A stretch of 64,000 nucleotides of DNA from Deinococcus aestuarii. GTDB lineage: Bacteria > Deinococcota > Deinococci > Deinococcales > Deinococcaceae. Position numbers and translations under genes: made by a program. This document shows positions 45,694 to 53,786 of this stretch, piece after piece (positions within the stretch are counted from its first letter, which is position 1; the number at the start of each line of letters is the position of its first letter). The stretch is taken from positions 100,118 to 164,117 of the forward strand of contig NZ_JAHKSN010000009.1 in the NCBI RefSeq assembly GCF_018863415.1, in the 5' to 3' direction. The notes under the pieces are model-generated. The model made no database searches and was not told the DNA's origin. It saw only the letters and a program-made list of their open reading frames with translations.

Positions 45694-48303
45694 ATGACCG
45701 CCCTGACCCGGTTCAAGCTGGCCCAGCTCGACACCACCCTCTCTGTCTCCGCGCTGCTGGGGCAGGTCGCCGACCTCACCCCCCGCCCCACGTCCACCCG
45801 GGGTCGGCCCCGCGCCGGGCTGCCCGTCCCCGTGACGCCGGGGCCGGACGTGGTGGATACCGTGCTCTTCGAGGACCCGGTGAACCCGGCGGCGCGCTTC
45901 TGGCTGCCCCGCTACGCGCTGGCGACCGAGGAGACCTCGGGGGGGCCGCACTACCAGGCGCGGCTGGCGGCGCAGGGCGGCGGGTGGCGGCTCGACCTCA
46001 CGCTGCGGCGGTACGCGGCCCCCGAGCTGGGCGCCCTCCCGGCGGACGCCCGGGTACTTGACCACACCGTCCTGGCGGGGCTGCGCTGGGAGCGGGGCGG
46101 TGTGCTGCGCGAGCGGCCCTTCACCGAGCGGGGCGAGAACCCCGACGGCACGCTGGGCCTCGCCCTCACCGTGGGCACCCTGCCCGAGCGCGACGAGCTG
46201 TACACGGCGCTGACGACGCCCGAGGGCAAGGCCACCTTGATCGTCACGCGCGGGGTGCGGGTGGCCGTGCGGGTGCCCGACGAACCCGCGCCCGTGGTCC
46301 GCCCGCGCAAGTGGAAGGGGGGCGCCTTCGACGAGGACCCGGGCCCGCGCTTCCCCTCGCGCCGGTGGAGGGGGGGACTCTTCGCCGAGGAACCGGGCCC
46401 CCGCCTCCCCCCGCGCAGGTGGAGGGGAGGGGCCCTCGACGAGGACTCGGCCACGCGCGACCACCTCCCGGTCCCGGTGGTCGCGCGGCTCGCGGGGCGT
46501 GGGGTCGGCCCCGGCCTGGCCCGAGCACGGGCGGTCACCGGATTGACCCCGCTCCAGCCTCTCCATGTGCGGCCCAGGCCCGACCTCTCCGACCTTCTCG
46601 TGCGGCCCGACCGCATCCCACCCCTGATCGTGAACTCCGTGCTGGCGACGCCGCAGCTCACGGTGGGCGAGCCCGAGGTCTTCGACCAGGGGGGCGAACC
46701 CTGGGCCCGCTACCCCCTGCGGGTGACGAACGCCGCCGAGTACGGGGACGACCTCTTCGCGCCCGCACCCGACCTGCCGCCCTGCGGGGCGAACGCCAAC
46801 TCGGCGCGGACCTGGGTGGACATCTTCGACGCGGGCAACACGCGGCTCTACGGCTTCTGCGCGCTGGGGCGGGCGCGGGACCTGGAGGGGCTGTGGGTGG
46901 CCGTGCGCGCGGGGGGGCGGCCCGCCGGGGTCAGCGTCGAACTCGTGGACCGCCGCGCCGGTCTCTCGGCCCGCTCGGCCACGGTGGCGCTGCCGCCCCT
47001 CGACCTCTTCGAGGTGGTGGAGCGCGCGCTCACGGGCGAGGAGGCGCTGCTCTTCCACCCCGGCCTGCACGCCTACGTCTTTCCCGGGCTGGGCACGCCG
47101 ACCGGGGGCGGGGGCAGCCTGATTCCCCGGACCGTCCCCTTCGGCGGCGCCTCCCACCGCTACTACCAGGACGAGGTGCGCCACGAGGTGTTCTACGCCC
47201 TGCCCGACAGCTTCAAGCTCGCGCGGGAGGCCGACCCGCCCCGGCGGCCCCGGCTCACCCTCGAATGCCTCGCCCCGGACCGCTACCGCCTGACCTTCGC
47301 GGCGCGGCCTACGTTCGATCTCGACCGGCTGGAAGGCGCCCGTGTGGGGCTCGCGCGACACCTCCCGGCGGGACATCCGGGGCCGGTGCGGCTGGAGCCC
47401 TTCCACACCTCCCAGGTGAGCTTCGTGCCTGTCGACGCGGGGCTGTACACGAAAGGCGGCGTCCAGACCACCAACCTCGGCGAACTGCGGGGAACGGTGG
47501 AGCTGGAGGGCGCGGCGTTCGCGCGGGTCTGGGACGAGCTGACGGGCGCCCTCCCGGTCAGCCTGGGCGGCAAGCTGCGCGCGGAGGTCGGCGGCCTCCC
47601 CGCCGAGGAGGTGCCCGTCGCCTTGCGCCTGGACGACACCGTGGGCGAGTGCGTCGTGGTGACGGCGGAACCCGACCCCGATTCGGGCGGCTACCGGGTG
47701 CGGCTGATCAACGCCCTTGAAAGCCCGCTGCGCCTGGGGCAGCCCACCCCCTTCGTCGCGTCGCTGAAGGCCCCGGAGGAGGGCCTGCGCCCGGCACGCT
47801 GGGAGAAGTTCGTCGCCCTCGCGGACCTCCTCGCGCCCGGGGACGAGGCGCGGGGGCTGCTCAAGCCCGTCGCCGACGTGCCGCTGGCGGACTACGTGCC
47901 CGTGGTCGACACCGACCGGGTGCGCGCGGTGCCCGACCTGGAGCGGATCACCCAGGGCATGCTCGTCGGCGTCGTGCGGACCTTCGGGCGCACGGTCACC
48001 GCCGAGGTCCCGGCCGACGTGTTCGCCGCGCCGCCCGACCCCGCGCACCCCGGGCGGCGGCTCCTCGCCGTCCACGTCCACTTCGAGGGCGGGGACACGG
48101 CGGAGCTGCTGCGCCCCGCCGACCCCGGCGTGCTCCTCGTGCGGGGCGAGGCGACCGTGATGTACCCCCTGCTCGACCTGCTGCTGGGCCGCCCCCCGGG
48201 CGAGTACCGCTACCGGGTGCTCCCCGTCTACACCGACGGCCCCGGCCAGCCCGGCGAGTGGAAGGCGGCCTCCACCGACCTCCTGAGCGTCGGGCTCGGC
48301 TGA
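45694..48303 (+). CDS. Module-family protein, first gene of the undescribed operon (869 residues)
   Basis: Start MTALTRFKLAQLDTTLSVSALLG after GGAGGAG; upstream in-frame sequence through the direct repeats is excluded. No signal peptide. Beta-rich throughout. Residues about 205-258 are three tandem 18-residue copies of RxWxGGxFxExPGPRxPx (DNA 46306-46467). The mid-region (about 490-540, EVFYALPDSFKLAREADPP) echoes the FYVLPxxPR start of the larger paralogs, and LRGTVELEGAAFARVWDEL (about 605) echoes the AAFxVxLxxEGxxVLExA motif. It leads six consecutive same-strand genes; the next start is 6 nt after its stop. Function unknown. Confidence 0.7.
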   Translation: MTALTRFKLAQLDTTLSVSALLGQVADLTPRPTSTRGRPRAGLPVPVTPGPDVVDTVLFEDPVNPAARFWLPRYALATEETSGGPHYQARLAAQGGGWRLDLTLRRYAAPELGALPADARVLDHTVLAGLRWERGGVLRERPFTERGENPDGTLGLALTVGTLPERDELYTALTTPEGKATLIVTRGVRVAVRVPDEPAPVVRPRKWKGGAFDEDPGPRFPSRRWRGGLFAEEPGPRLPPRRWRGGALDEDSATRDHLPVPVVARLAGRGVGPGLARARAVTGLTPLQPLHVRPRPDLSDLLVRPDRIPPLIVNSVLATPQLTVGEPEVFDQGGEPWARYPLRVTNAAEYGDDLFAPAPDLPPCGANANSARTWVDIFDAGNTRLYGFCALGRARDLEGLWVAVRAGGRPAGVSVELVDRRAGLSARSATVALPPLDLFEVVERALTGEEALLFHPGLHAYVFPGLGTPTGGGGSLIPRTVPFGGASHRYYQDEVRHEVFYALPDSFKLAREADPPRRPRLTLECLAPDRYRLTFAARPTFDLDRLEGARVGLARHLPAGHPGPVRLEPFHTSQVSFVPVDAGLYTKGGVQTTNLGELRGTVELEGAAFARVWDELTGALPVSLGGKLRAEVGGLPAEEVPVALRLDDTVGECVVVTAEPDPDSGGYRVRLINALESPLRLGQPTPFVASLKAPEEGLRPARWEKFVALADLLAPGDEARGLLKPVADVPLADYVPVVDTDRVRAVPDLERITQGMLVGVVRTFGRTVTAEVPADVFAAPPDPAHPGRRLLAVHVHFEGGDTAELLRPADPGVLLVRGEATVMYPLLDLLLGRPPGEYRYRVLPVYTDGPGQPGEWKAASTDLLSVGLG
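46306..46467 (+). repeat. Three tandem 54-bp coding repeats
   Basis: Units at 46306-46359, 46360-46413 and 46414-46467 encode RKWKGGAFDEDPGPRFPS, RRWRGGLFAEEPGPRLPP and RRWRGGALDEDSATRDHL. The first two are closely alike at protein and DNA level. Confidence 0.75.
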
Positions 48304-48309
48304 GGACGG

Positions 48310-50085
48310 ATGACGATGCGGCCCGACTTCCAGTTCGAGACCCAGGGGGAGGGGTGCCTCGTGTACCCCACCCACGGCGGCGCGGGGCCGCACTGGGTCA
48401 CCCCGCGCGGCGTGGCCTTCGCCCCCGGCGAGGGCGGTCTGCCCGACTTCCGGCTGGCCCTGCTGCGCGCCCCCGGCCCGTTCGCCCGCACCTCGGCCCG
48501 GCTCGACCTGCGGCTGGAGGCGACGTACGACCTCGCGGGCGCGGGGGAGCGACTGGGCGTCCCGGTGTCCCTCCTCGCGCCGCTCCTGCCGTCGTCCGGG
48601 TACCTGCGGCTCTCCCTGCCTCTTTCCGGGGCGGGGTTGAGCGAGACGCTGAGTGTGCCCCTCGCCTGGAACGGCCTGGGGCGGGCGCGGGTGACGTGGC
48701 GACTGAGCGCGGAGGCGGGCGCGGTGCTGCGCGGGGCGCTCACGGGGGGCACCCTGGCCCTCGCAGCGAACGTCGTGCTGGCGCTGCGGGGGGTGGCGGC
48801 GCGGGGTCCCGGACAGGTCACCTTCGATCCCCAGGCCCTCGTGCGGGCCCTCTCCGGCGTGCGCGACGAGCGGGGCCGCACCACCTACGAGGCCCTGCAA
48901 GCCTTCATCCGCGAACCCTGGGACGGTCGGCCGTGGCGCTGGCGTTCCCAGGGAGCAGGCGACCCTGCGCCCTGGGCCGCCCTCCTCGACCGCTGCCTCG
49001 CGCGCTTCGCCCGGCTGGCCCTGCCGGAAGGCGGCGACCTCTCCCCCGCCCTGACCTTCGACGAGCCCCCACCCGGCGAGATGACCTGGCGTCTCGACGA
49101 CGTGACGGAGACGTGGCGGCCCGTGGCGCTGGAGTGGCGGCCCCTCGACGTGCTGCGGGCCGGGGGACTGGACCCGGATCGGCTCGTCACCCTGACGACG
49201 GCGCCGCCCGTGCCGCTGGGCTTCGTGGGACTGGAGGCGGTCGGCAACCTGCCGGGGGGGCGGGTGAATGTGCCGCAGGTCGGCGTCCACATCATGGTGC
49301 CGCCCCGGCCCCCCGCGAGGCCGCAACCCGTCCAGACGACGCTGGTGCTGGAGCCGCCCCGCGACACGGCAGGAACGACCCTGCGCCTCGCACCCGGTGA
49401 GCCCCTGACCTACACGGCCCGCCCCTACCTCCTGCTGTCGAGCCTCGCCGGGTCCAGGCCAACGACCCGCGTGCTGACGGGCCCGCCCCTCACCGGGACG
49501 GGCGAGACCCTCGAACTCGGCGTGGCGGAGTTGCCCGCGCAGTTCTACCCCCTCGCCGCCGAGCCCGCACTCCTCGAACGGGCGGTGTTGACGGGCACCG
49601 TGGTCTGGACGGAGGGCGATGGGGAACACCACGTCCCCGTCCGGCTGGAGCGTGCCCGACCGGAGGTGTGCGTGGCCGTGCCGGTAGCGGCGGAGCCCTC
49701 TTTGAGGTTGAGGGCCGAGTCGCCGACGGGTGGCGCCCCCCTCGACCTCCCCGCACTCGACGTGGGCGAGCGGCTCGTCACCCTCTGGCACCTGCCGGGG
49801 TTCGGGGCGCAGACGGTGCGTTTCGTCTGGGTGCCGACGGGCGATGCGCCGGGCCTGGACGTGGAAGTCGAGCCCGAGGCGGGAGGCCCGCCCACCCACC
49901 TGCATCTGCGCCGCGACCGACCCGAGGCCGAGTGGTCCTACGTCGTGGACGACCCCTTCCGCCCCCGTTACCGCTCCCGGGTGCTCCCGGACGGCGCGTG
50001 GTCGCCGTTCCTCTCGCCCCTGGACACGCGCGAGGTGACGCTCGCCCTTCCCTATCCCGACCCCACCGAGGAGGTCTCCGCATGA
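48310..50085 (+). CDS. Module-family protein, second gene of the operon (591 residues)
   Basis: MTMRPDFQFETQGEGCLVYP; an in-frame ATG at 48316 is an alternative start. Soluble and beta-rich with no signal peptide. About residues 115-145 (LGRARVTWRLSAEAGAVLRGAL) match the AAFxVxLxxEGxxVLExA motif of the larger paralogs, and the following segment (AANVVLALRGV) matches their VVYDL strand. The last third (residues about 420-590) has repeated beta-strand patterns ending in LDTREVTLALPYPDPTEE. The next gene overlaps by four bases. Function unknown; I read it as a shortened relative of the 746-1006 residue proteins. Confidence 0.68.
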   Translation: MTMRPDFQFETQGEGCLVYPTHGGAGPHWVTPRGVAFAPGEGGLPDFRLALLRAPGPFARTSARLDLRLEATYDLAGAGERLGVPVSLLAPLLPSSGYLRLSLPLSGAGLSETLSVPLAWNGLGRARVTWRLSAEAGAVLRGALTGGTLALAANVVLALRGVAARGPGQVTFDPQALVRALSGVRDERGRTTYEALQAFIREPWDGRPWRWRSQGAGDPAPWAALLDRCLARFARLALPEGGDLSPALTFDEPPPGEMTWRLDDVTETWRPVALEWRPLDVLRAGGLDPDRLVTLTTAPPVPLGFVGLEAVGNLPGGRVNVPQVGVHIMVPPRPPARPQPVQTTLVLEPPRDTAGTTLRLAPGEPLTYTARPYLLLSSLAGSRPTTRVLTGPPLTGTGETLELGVAELPAQFYPLAAEPALLERAVLTGTVVWTEGDGEHHVPVRLERARPEVCVAVPVAAEPSLRLRAESPTGGAPLDLPALDVGERLVTLWHLPGFGAQTVRFVWVPTGDAPGLDVEVEPEAGGPPTHLHLRRDRPEAEWSYVVDDPFRPRYRSRVLPDGAWSPFLSPLDTREVTLALPYPDPTEEVSA

Positions 50086-51251
50086 TCCGAGCCGACCCGA
50101 CCGAAGCCACCGTCTCCCCCGATCCGAACGACCCGCAGCGCTTCTTCTACGTGCCCGGCGAGCCCGTGCCCGAACTCGGCCCGAACGGCGCCCCGGCCCT
50201 CACGCTGCTGCTCGCGGACACGGCCTCCCGCCTGCAACTCGGCGCGCGGTGGACGGTGGACGGGGCGACGCTCGACCGGCTGCGCCGCCGGGTGGCCGCC
50301 GAGCACCCGGAAGTGGACCCAGCGAGCATCGACCTTCAGCCCGCCCCCGCCCGCGTCCGCGACGTGACGCTCCTGATTCGGGACGCGGGGGGCACCCGGC
50401 GCGACCTCGCCCACGCGACCTCCTCCGGCTTCACCCCGCACACGGCCCTCTTCGCCGTGCCGCTCGCCGCCGAGGAGGAGCGGGTCGCCGCCCTGCGCGC
50501 CGTCCACGGCACCGAAGGGGAGCTGGGCGTGCGCTACACGGCGGACGTGCTGGGCGAGGACGGCCGCTGGCAGACCGTCACGCGTGAGGCGGACGTGGGG
50601 CGCTGGTTCCGGGGTCAGTCTGCCGAGGGGCATCTGCTCTTCGCCCCCGGAGTGAGTCCGACGAAACCCGTCTCCCCCGCCCCGGACCTGCCTACCGCCG
50701 TGACTTTCCAAGTCCAGGCGCGGGCCCGCGACATGCCGGTCGCCTTCGTGACGGTCACCTGGGGCGCGGAGACGACCACCCTGCGCCCGCCCGACTTCGT
50801 GCCCGCGTCCCTCGGCACCTCGAAGGGTCCGGTGGAGGTCACCACCCGCTACACGGTGGGCGGCAGGCCGTACACCACCCACCTCACGCCGGACGGCGAC
50901 ACCTGCGACCTGGGCCCCGCCGACCTCGGCCTGTGCGAGGTGGTGCTCGACGCAGAGGGCTTCCCCTCCCAGGGCGTGCGCGAGGTACGGGCCCAGGTGA
51001 CCTACCGACCCGACGAGGACGGCACGGATGACGAACGCACCGTGTACCTGCGCGGCGGGACGTGGACCGAGCGTTGGTGGCTCGTGACCCGCGCGCCGGA
51101 CCTCGCCGGAACGCTGGAGGTGAAACTCAAGATCACGCGCACAGACGGCACGGCCCTCGACCTCCCCCGCTTCAGCCGGGGAGACCCCCACCTCGCCCTC
51201 TCGCTTCCCGACGACGGGAAAGACCCGGAGGACAACCATGATTCGGATTGA
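50082..51251 (+). CDS. Module-family protein, third gene of the operon (389 residues)
   Basis: Start MIRADPTEATVSPDPNDPQRFFYVPGEPVPEL follows GAGGAGG and overlaps the preceding stop. DPQRFFYVPGEPVPEL corresponds to the DPRQFYFLPAAPRL start of the paralogs, and ALFAVPLAAEEERVAALRA with GVRYTADV corresponds to their central AAFxVxL...VVYDL motif. It ends in beta-type repeats (VTYRPDEDGTDDERTVYLRGGTWTERWWLVT). No signal peptide. It overlaps the start of the fourth gene by 14 nt, so the four are translationally linked. Function unknown. Confidence 0.68.
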   Translation: MIRADPTEATVSPDPNDPQRFFYVPGEPVPELGPNGAPALTLLLADTASRLQLGARWTVDGATLDRLRRRVAAEHPEVDPASIDLQPAPARVRDVTLLIRDAGGTRRDLAHATSSGFTPHTALFAVPLAAEEERVAALRAVHGTEGELGVRYTADVLGEDGRWQTVTREADVGRWFRGQSAEGHLLFAPGVSPTKPVSPAPDLPTAVTFQVQARARDMPVAFVTVTWGAETTTLRPPDFVPASLGTSKGPVEVTTRYTVGGRPYTTHLTPDGDTCDLGPADLGLCEVVLDAEGFPSQGVREVRAQVTYRPDEDGTDDERTVYLRGGTWTERWWLVTRAPDLAGTLEVKLKITRTDGTALDLPRFSRGDPHLALSLPDDGKDPEDNHDSD

Positions 51252-53478
51252 CCAGCAGATCATGCTCAAGGAAGTGCCCGACGTGACGATCTGGCGCGAC
51301 GACGCCCTCGAACACGTCTACTACGTGCTGCCGACCACGCCGCGCTTCCGGCTCCAGGGCGGCAAGCCCGTCTTCAAGTTCATCAAGTACCGGATGCCCA
51401 AGGACCGGCCCGACGGCAAGAAGGGCGGCGGCTTCGTCTTCTTCGACACCGAGATCGCGGTGCCCGACGACCAGCTTGCCAAGCTCACCGAACTCCTCCA
51501 GGCCGATCTCGACAAGAAGCACAAGGAGGAACACCGCCCCGGCCAGGCCCCCAAGGTCCAGTTCGGCACGCTGACCTACACGCGCGGCACCGTGCGGCTG
51601 CTGCTGGAGGAGAACGGCGTCCTCGTCGAGAAGGTGCGCGGGGCGGGCAAGCCTTCCCTGTACGGCAACAACGTGGCCGCCTTCATGGTCGAACTCTCGC
51701 CCGAGGGCGCCACCGTGATCGAGGCGGCGATGCAGGGGCAGGGCGCCTCCGCCGTGCAGGTGGTGTACGACCTCCACTTCTGGGTGAAGCTGCCGCCTAT
51801 CCTCGCCGTGGTGGACTTCGACTCGTCCAAGTTCTACGACTACGTGAAGTCGGTGGACTTAGAGGTCAGCATGTGGACGGAAGACCACTACCGCGAGGAA
51901 CTGCGCGAGGTCCTCAAGGAGAGCCAGTCGGGCACCGCCCGCGTGGAGGCCAACTTCGCCCTCAACGACCCGGAGGCCGACCGCAAGCTCAAGGACAAGC
52001 TGCGCGAGTGGGCCCAGCGGATGCTCGAAGACACCCTGACGCGGGTGGCCCAGCAGGCGGCGGCCCCGGCGGGACCCGGCGGCCCCATCGACTCGCAGAA
52101 GCTCTTCGACAAGACCCTCGAAGACCTCGGCGGCGACGACCTCGACAACTTCGATCAGACGATCAAGCAGCGCAAGTTCCAGAACTTCCACTACGAGTTC
52201 CGCGAGGATTCCGCGACCGAGTGGAACCTCGCCCCGCAGGGCACGCTGCCCACGCTCACCACCCTCAAGGACGACCGGGGCCAGCCCATCAAGTGGGCCG
52301 ACTACTCGCTGCTGATCGACGCCGACGACCCCTTCTTCAAGCAGCTCAACATCAACGCGCAGGTCAACGCCGACTTCACGGGCCTGCCGCTGCACAGCGT
52401 CGAGCTGCACGTCGAGTACCCCAAGGCGAACGGCGGCAAGGAAATCTACGACTACCGCTTCACCACGCCGAACGAGACCGCCAAGTTCAACCCCTTCCTG
52501 GAGGGCAACTCCCAGAAGTTCACCTACGACTACGAGGTGAACTACAAGGGCCAGAGCCGGACCTTTCGCTCCAAGCCCGTGACCACCGAGGACCAGTACC
52601 TCACCATCAACCTCGACGACACCGGCATCTTCAACCTCGACACGGTGAGCGGCGACCTCGACTACGAGCAGGTGAAGTTCGCCCAGGTGGACCTCCGTTA
52701 CCCCGCCGGGGCCGCCACGCCGCTGGTGCAGGAGAAGTTCACCCTCGACAAGACGACCCGCACCCACCGCACCCAGAAGGTGATCTTCGAGACGGTGGAC
52801 AAGCCCTACGAGTACCGCGTGAAGTACGTGCTGGAGGGCGGCAAGGAGATCGAGACGGGCCCGGTGACGGACGCGGCGCGGCCCTTTGTGCTCAACGACC
52901 CCTTCGTGGAGACGCGCTCGGTGACGGTGCGGGCGACGGGCAACCTCAAGGAGAAGGTGCAGACCATCTTCGTGGACCTCGTGTACGAGGACACGGCGAA
53001 CAGGTACCGCCAGGCCAAGTCCATCGCGCTCGACACGAACACGCCCGCCGAGGAGTGGCTCATCCCGATTCTCGCCGGGTCCACGGGCACCCTGAAGTAC
53101 ACGGGCACCATCCGCTACTTCGACGGCACCGAGGAGCCCATCCCCGAGACGATGGACACCCGCCCGACGATCCTGGTGGGCCCCAGCGTGCGTGACCGCC
53201 TCGCCGTGACCGTGATGCCCGACTTCATGTTCGACAGCGCCGACGTGCGGCTGGTGAAGGTGGCCCTGAGCTACGACGACGGGAACGGTGTCAAGGAGCG
53301 CAAGGATTTCACCTTCCGCCCCGGCGACCACGACCCGATGGAGTGGACGGTGGACCTCAAGGACCAGACGAAGACCGAGTACGACTGGGAGGCGATGTTC
53401 TTCCTCAAGCCCAGCGGCCAGAAAAAGGCGAGCGGGCGGACGAGCGAGCTGACGTTGATTCCGGAGTTGCCTGCTTGA
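51238..53478 (+). CDS. Module-family beta-repeat protein (746 residues)
   Basis: Starts MIRIDQQIMLKEVPDVTIWRDDALEHVYYVLPTTPRF after GGAGGAC. The N-terminal half has FKFIKYRMP, GGGFVFFDTEIAVP, KPSLYGNNVAAF and VELSPEGATVIEAAM, all shared with the next two genes. The C-terminal half consists of four tandem units of about 95 residues, each beginning near DDPFF/NDPFV and containing LxYxDxxN, apparently beta sandwiches. A central helical stretch (about 205-290) is lysine/glutamate-rich. No signal peptide, membrane segment or enzymatic motif is visible. It closes the first, overlapping part of the operon; a REP-rich gap follows. Confidence 0.75.
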   Translation: MIRIDQQIMLKEVPDVTIWRDDALEHVYYVLPTTPRFRLQGGKPVFKFIKYRMPKDRPDGKKGGGFVFFDTEIAVPDDQLAKLTELLQADLDKKHKEEHRPGQAPKVQFGTLTYTRGTVRLLLEENGVLVEKVRGAGKPSLYGNNVAAFMVELSPEGATVIEAAMQGQGASAVQVVYDLHFWVKLPPILAVVDFDSSKFYDYVKSVDLEVSMWTEDHYREELREVLKESQSGTARVEANFALNDPEADRKLKDKLREWAQRMLEDTLTRVAQQAAAPAGPGGPIDSQKLFDKTLEDLGGDDLDNFDQTIKQRKFQNFHYEFREDSATEWNLAPQGTLPTLTTLKDDRGQPIKWADYSLLIDADDPFFKQLNINAQVNADFTGLPLHSVELHVEYPKANGGKEIYDYRFTTPNETAKFNPFLEGNSQKFTYDYEVNYKGQSRTFRSKPVTTEDQYLTINLDDTGIFNLDTVSGDLDYEQVKFAQVDLRYPAGAATPLVQEKFTLDKTTRTHRTQKVIFETVDKPYEYRVKYVLEGGKEIETGPVTDAARPFVLNDPFVETRSVTVRATGNLKEKVQTIFVDLVYEDTANRYRQAKSIALDTNTPAEEWLIPILAGSTGTLKYTGTIRYFDGTEEPIPETMDTRPTILVGPSVRDRLAVTVMPDFMFDSADVRLVKVALSYDDGNGVKERKDFTFRPGDHDPMEWTVDLKDQTKTEYDWEAMFFLKPSGQKKASGRTSELTLIPELPA

Positions 53479-53508
53479 GGGGGAGGGGGGCGTTGGGGTC
53501 GCGGGTGG

Positions 53509-53551
53509 GCCCCCTCACCCCGGCCCTCTACCACGAGGGGAGAGGGAGGAA
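53509..53551 (-). repeat. REP-like intergenic repeat, reverse orientation
   Basis: CCCCTCACCCCGGCCCTCTA and CCACGAGGGGAGAGGGAGG, the reverse complement of the family. It pairs with the forward copy at 53684-53733. Confidence 0.75.
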
Positions 53552-53683
53552 AGGGGCTTAGGCGAGTGCTTTCTGCTCCTTCGCAACCTGACCGCAGGGT
53601 CAACGGCTGGAGCACAGCTTAGGCGACAGCGCCCCTTTTGAGCACCCGACCCCTACCCAATCCCCACCAGCAGCCCAGTGTTG

Positions 53684-53733
53684 TTCTCCCTCTCCCCTCG
53701 CGGGAGAGGGCCGGGGTGAGGGGGCGTGTGACC
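53684..53733 (+). repeat. REP-like intergenic repeat, forward copy
   Basis: CTCTCCCCTCGCGGGAGAGG core followed by GCCGGGGTGAGGGGGCGTGT; one base different from copy 1 at 4143-4191. Between this and the reverse copy lies about 130 nt with GCTTAGGCGA twice, and no gene. Confidence 0.8.
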
Positions 53734-53786
53734 ACCCCTAACGCTCTCCCCACCCCCAACCTCGTCCCCCTCCCCCGGAGGTCCCC

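Noticed and set aside
42523..49905. A minus-strand frame open for about 7.4 kb, extending the regulator gene over the operon
   Set aside because: The part beyond 45492 is antisense to well-supported plus-strand genes and is His/Arg/Gly/Pro-rich, typical of GC-driven absence of stop codons. The regulator begins at MLCTLGG at 45492.
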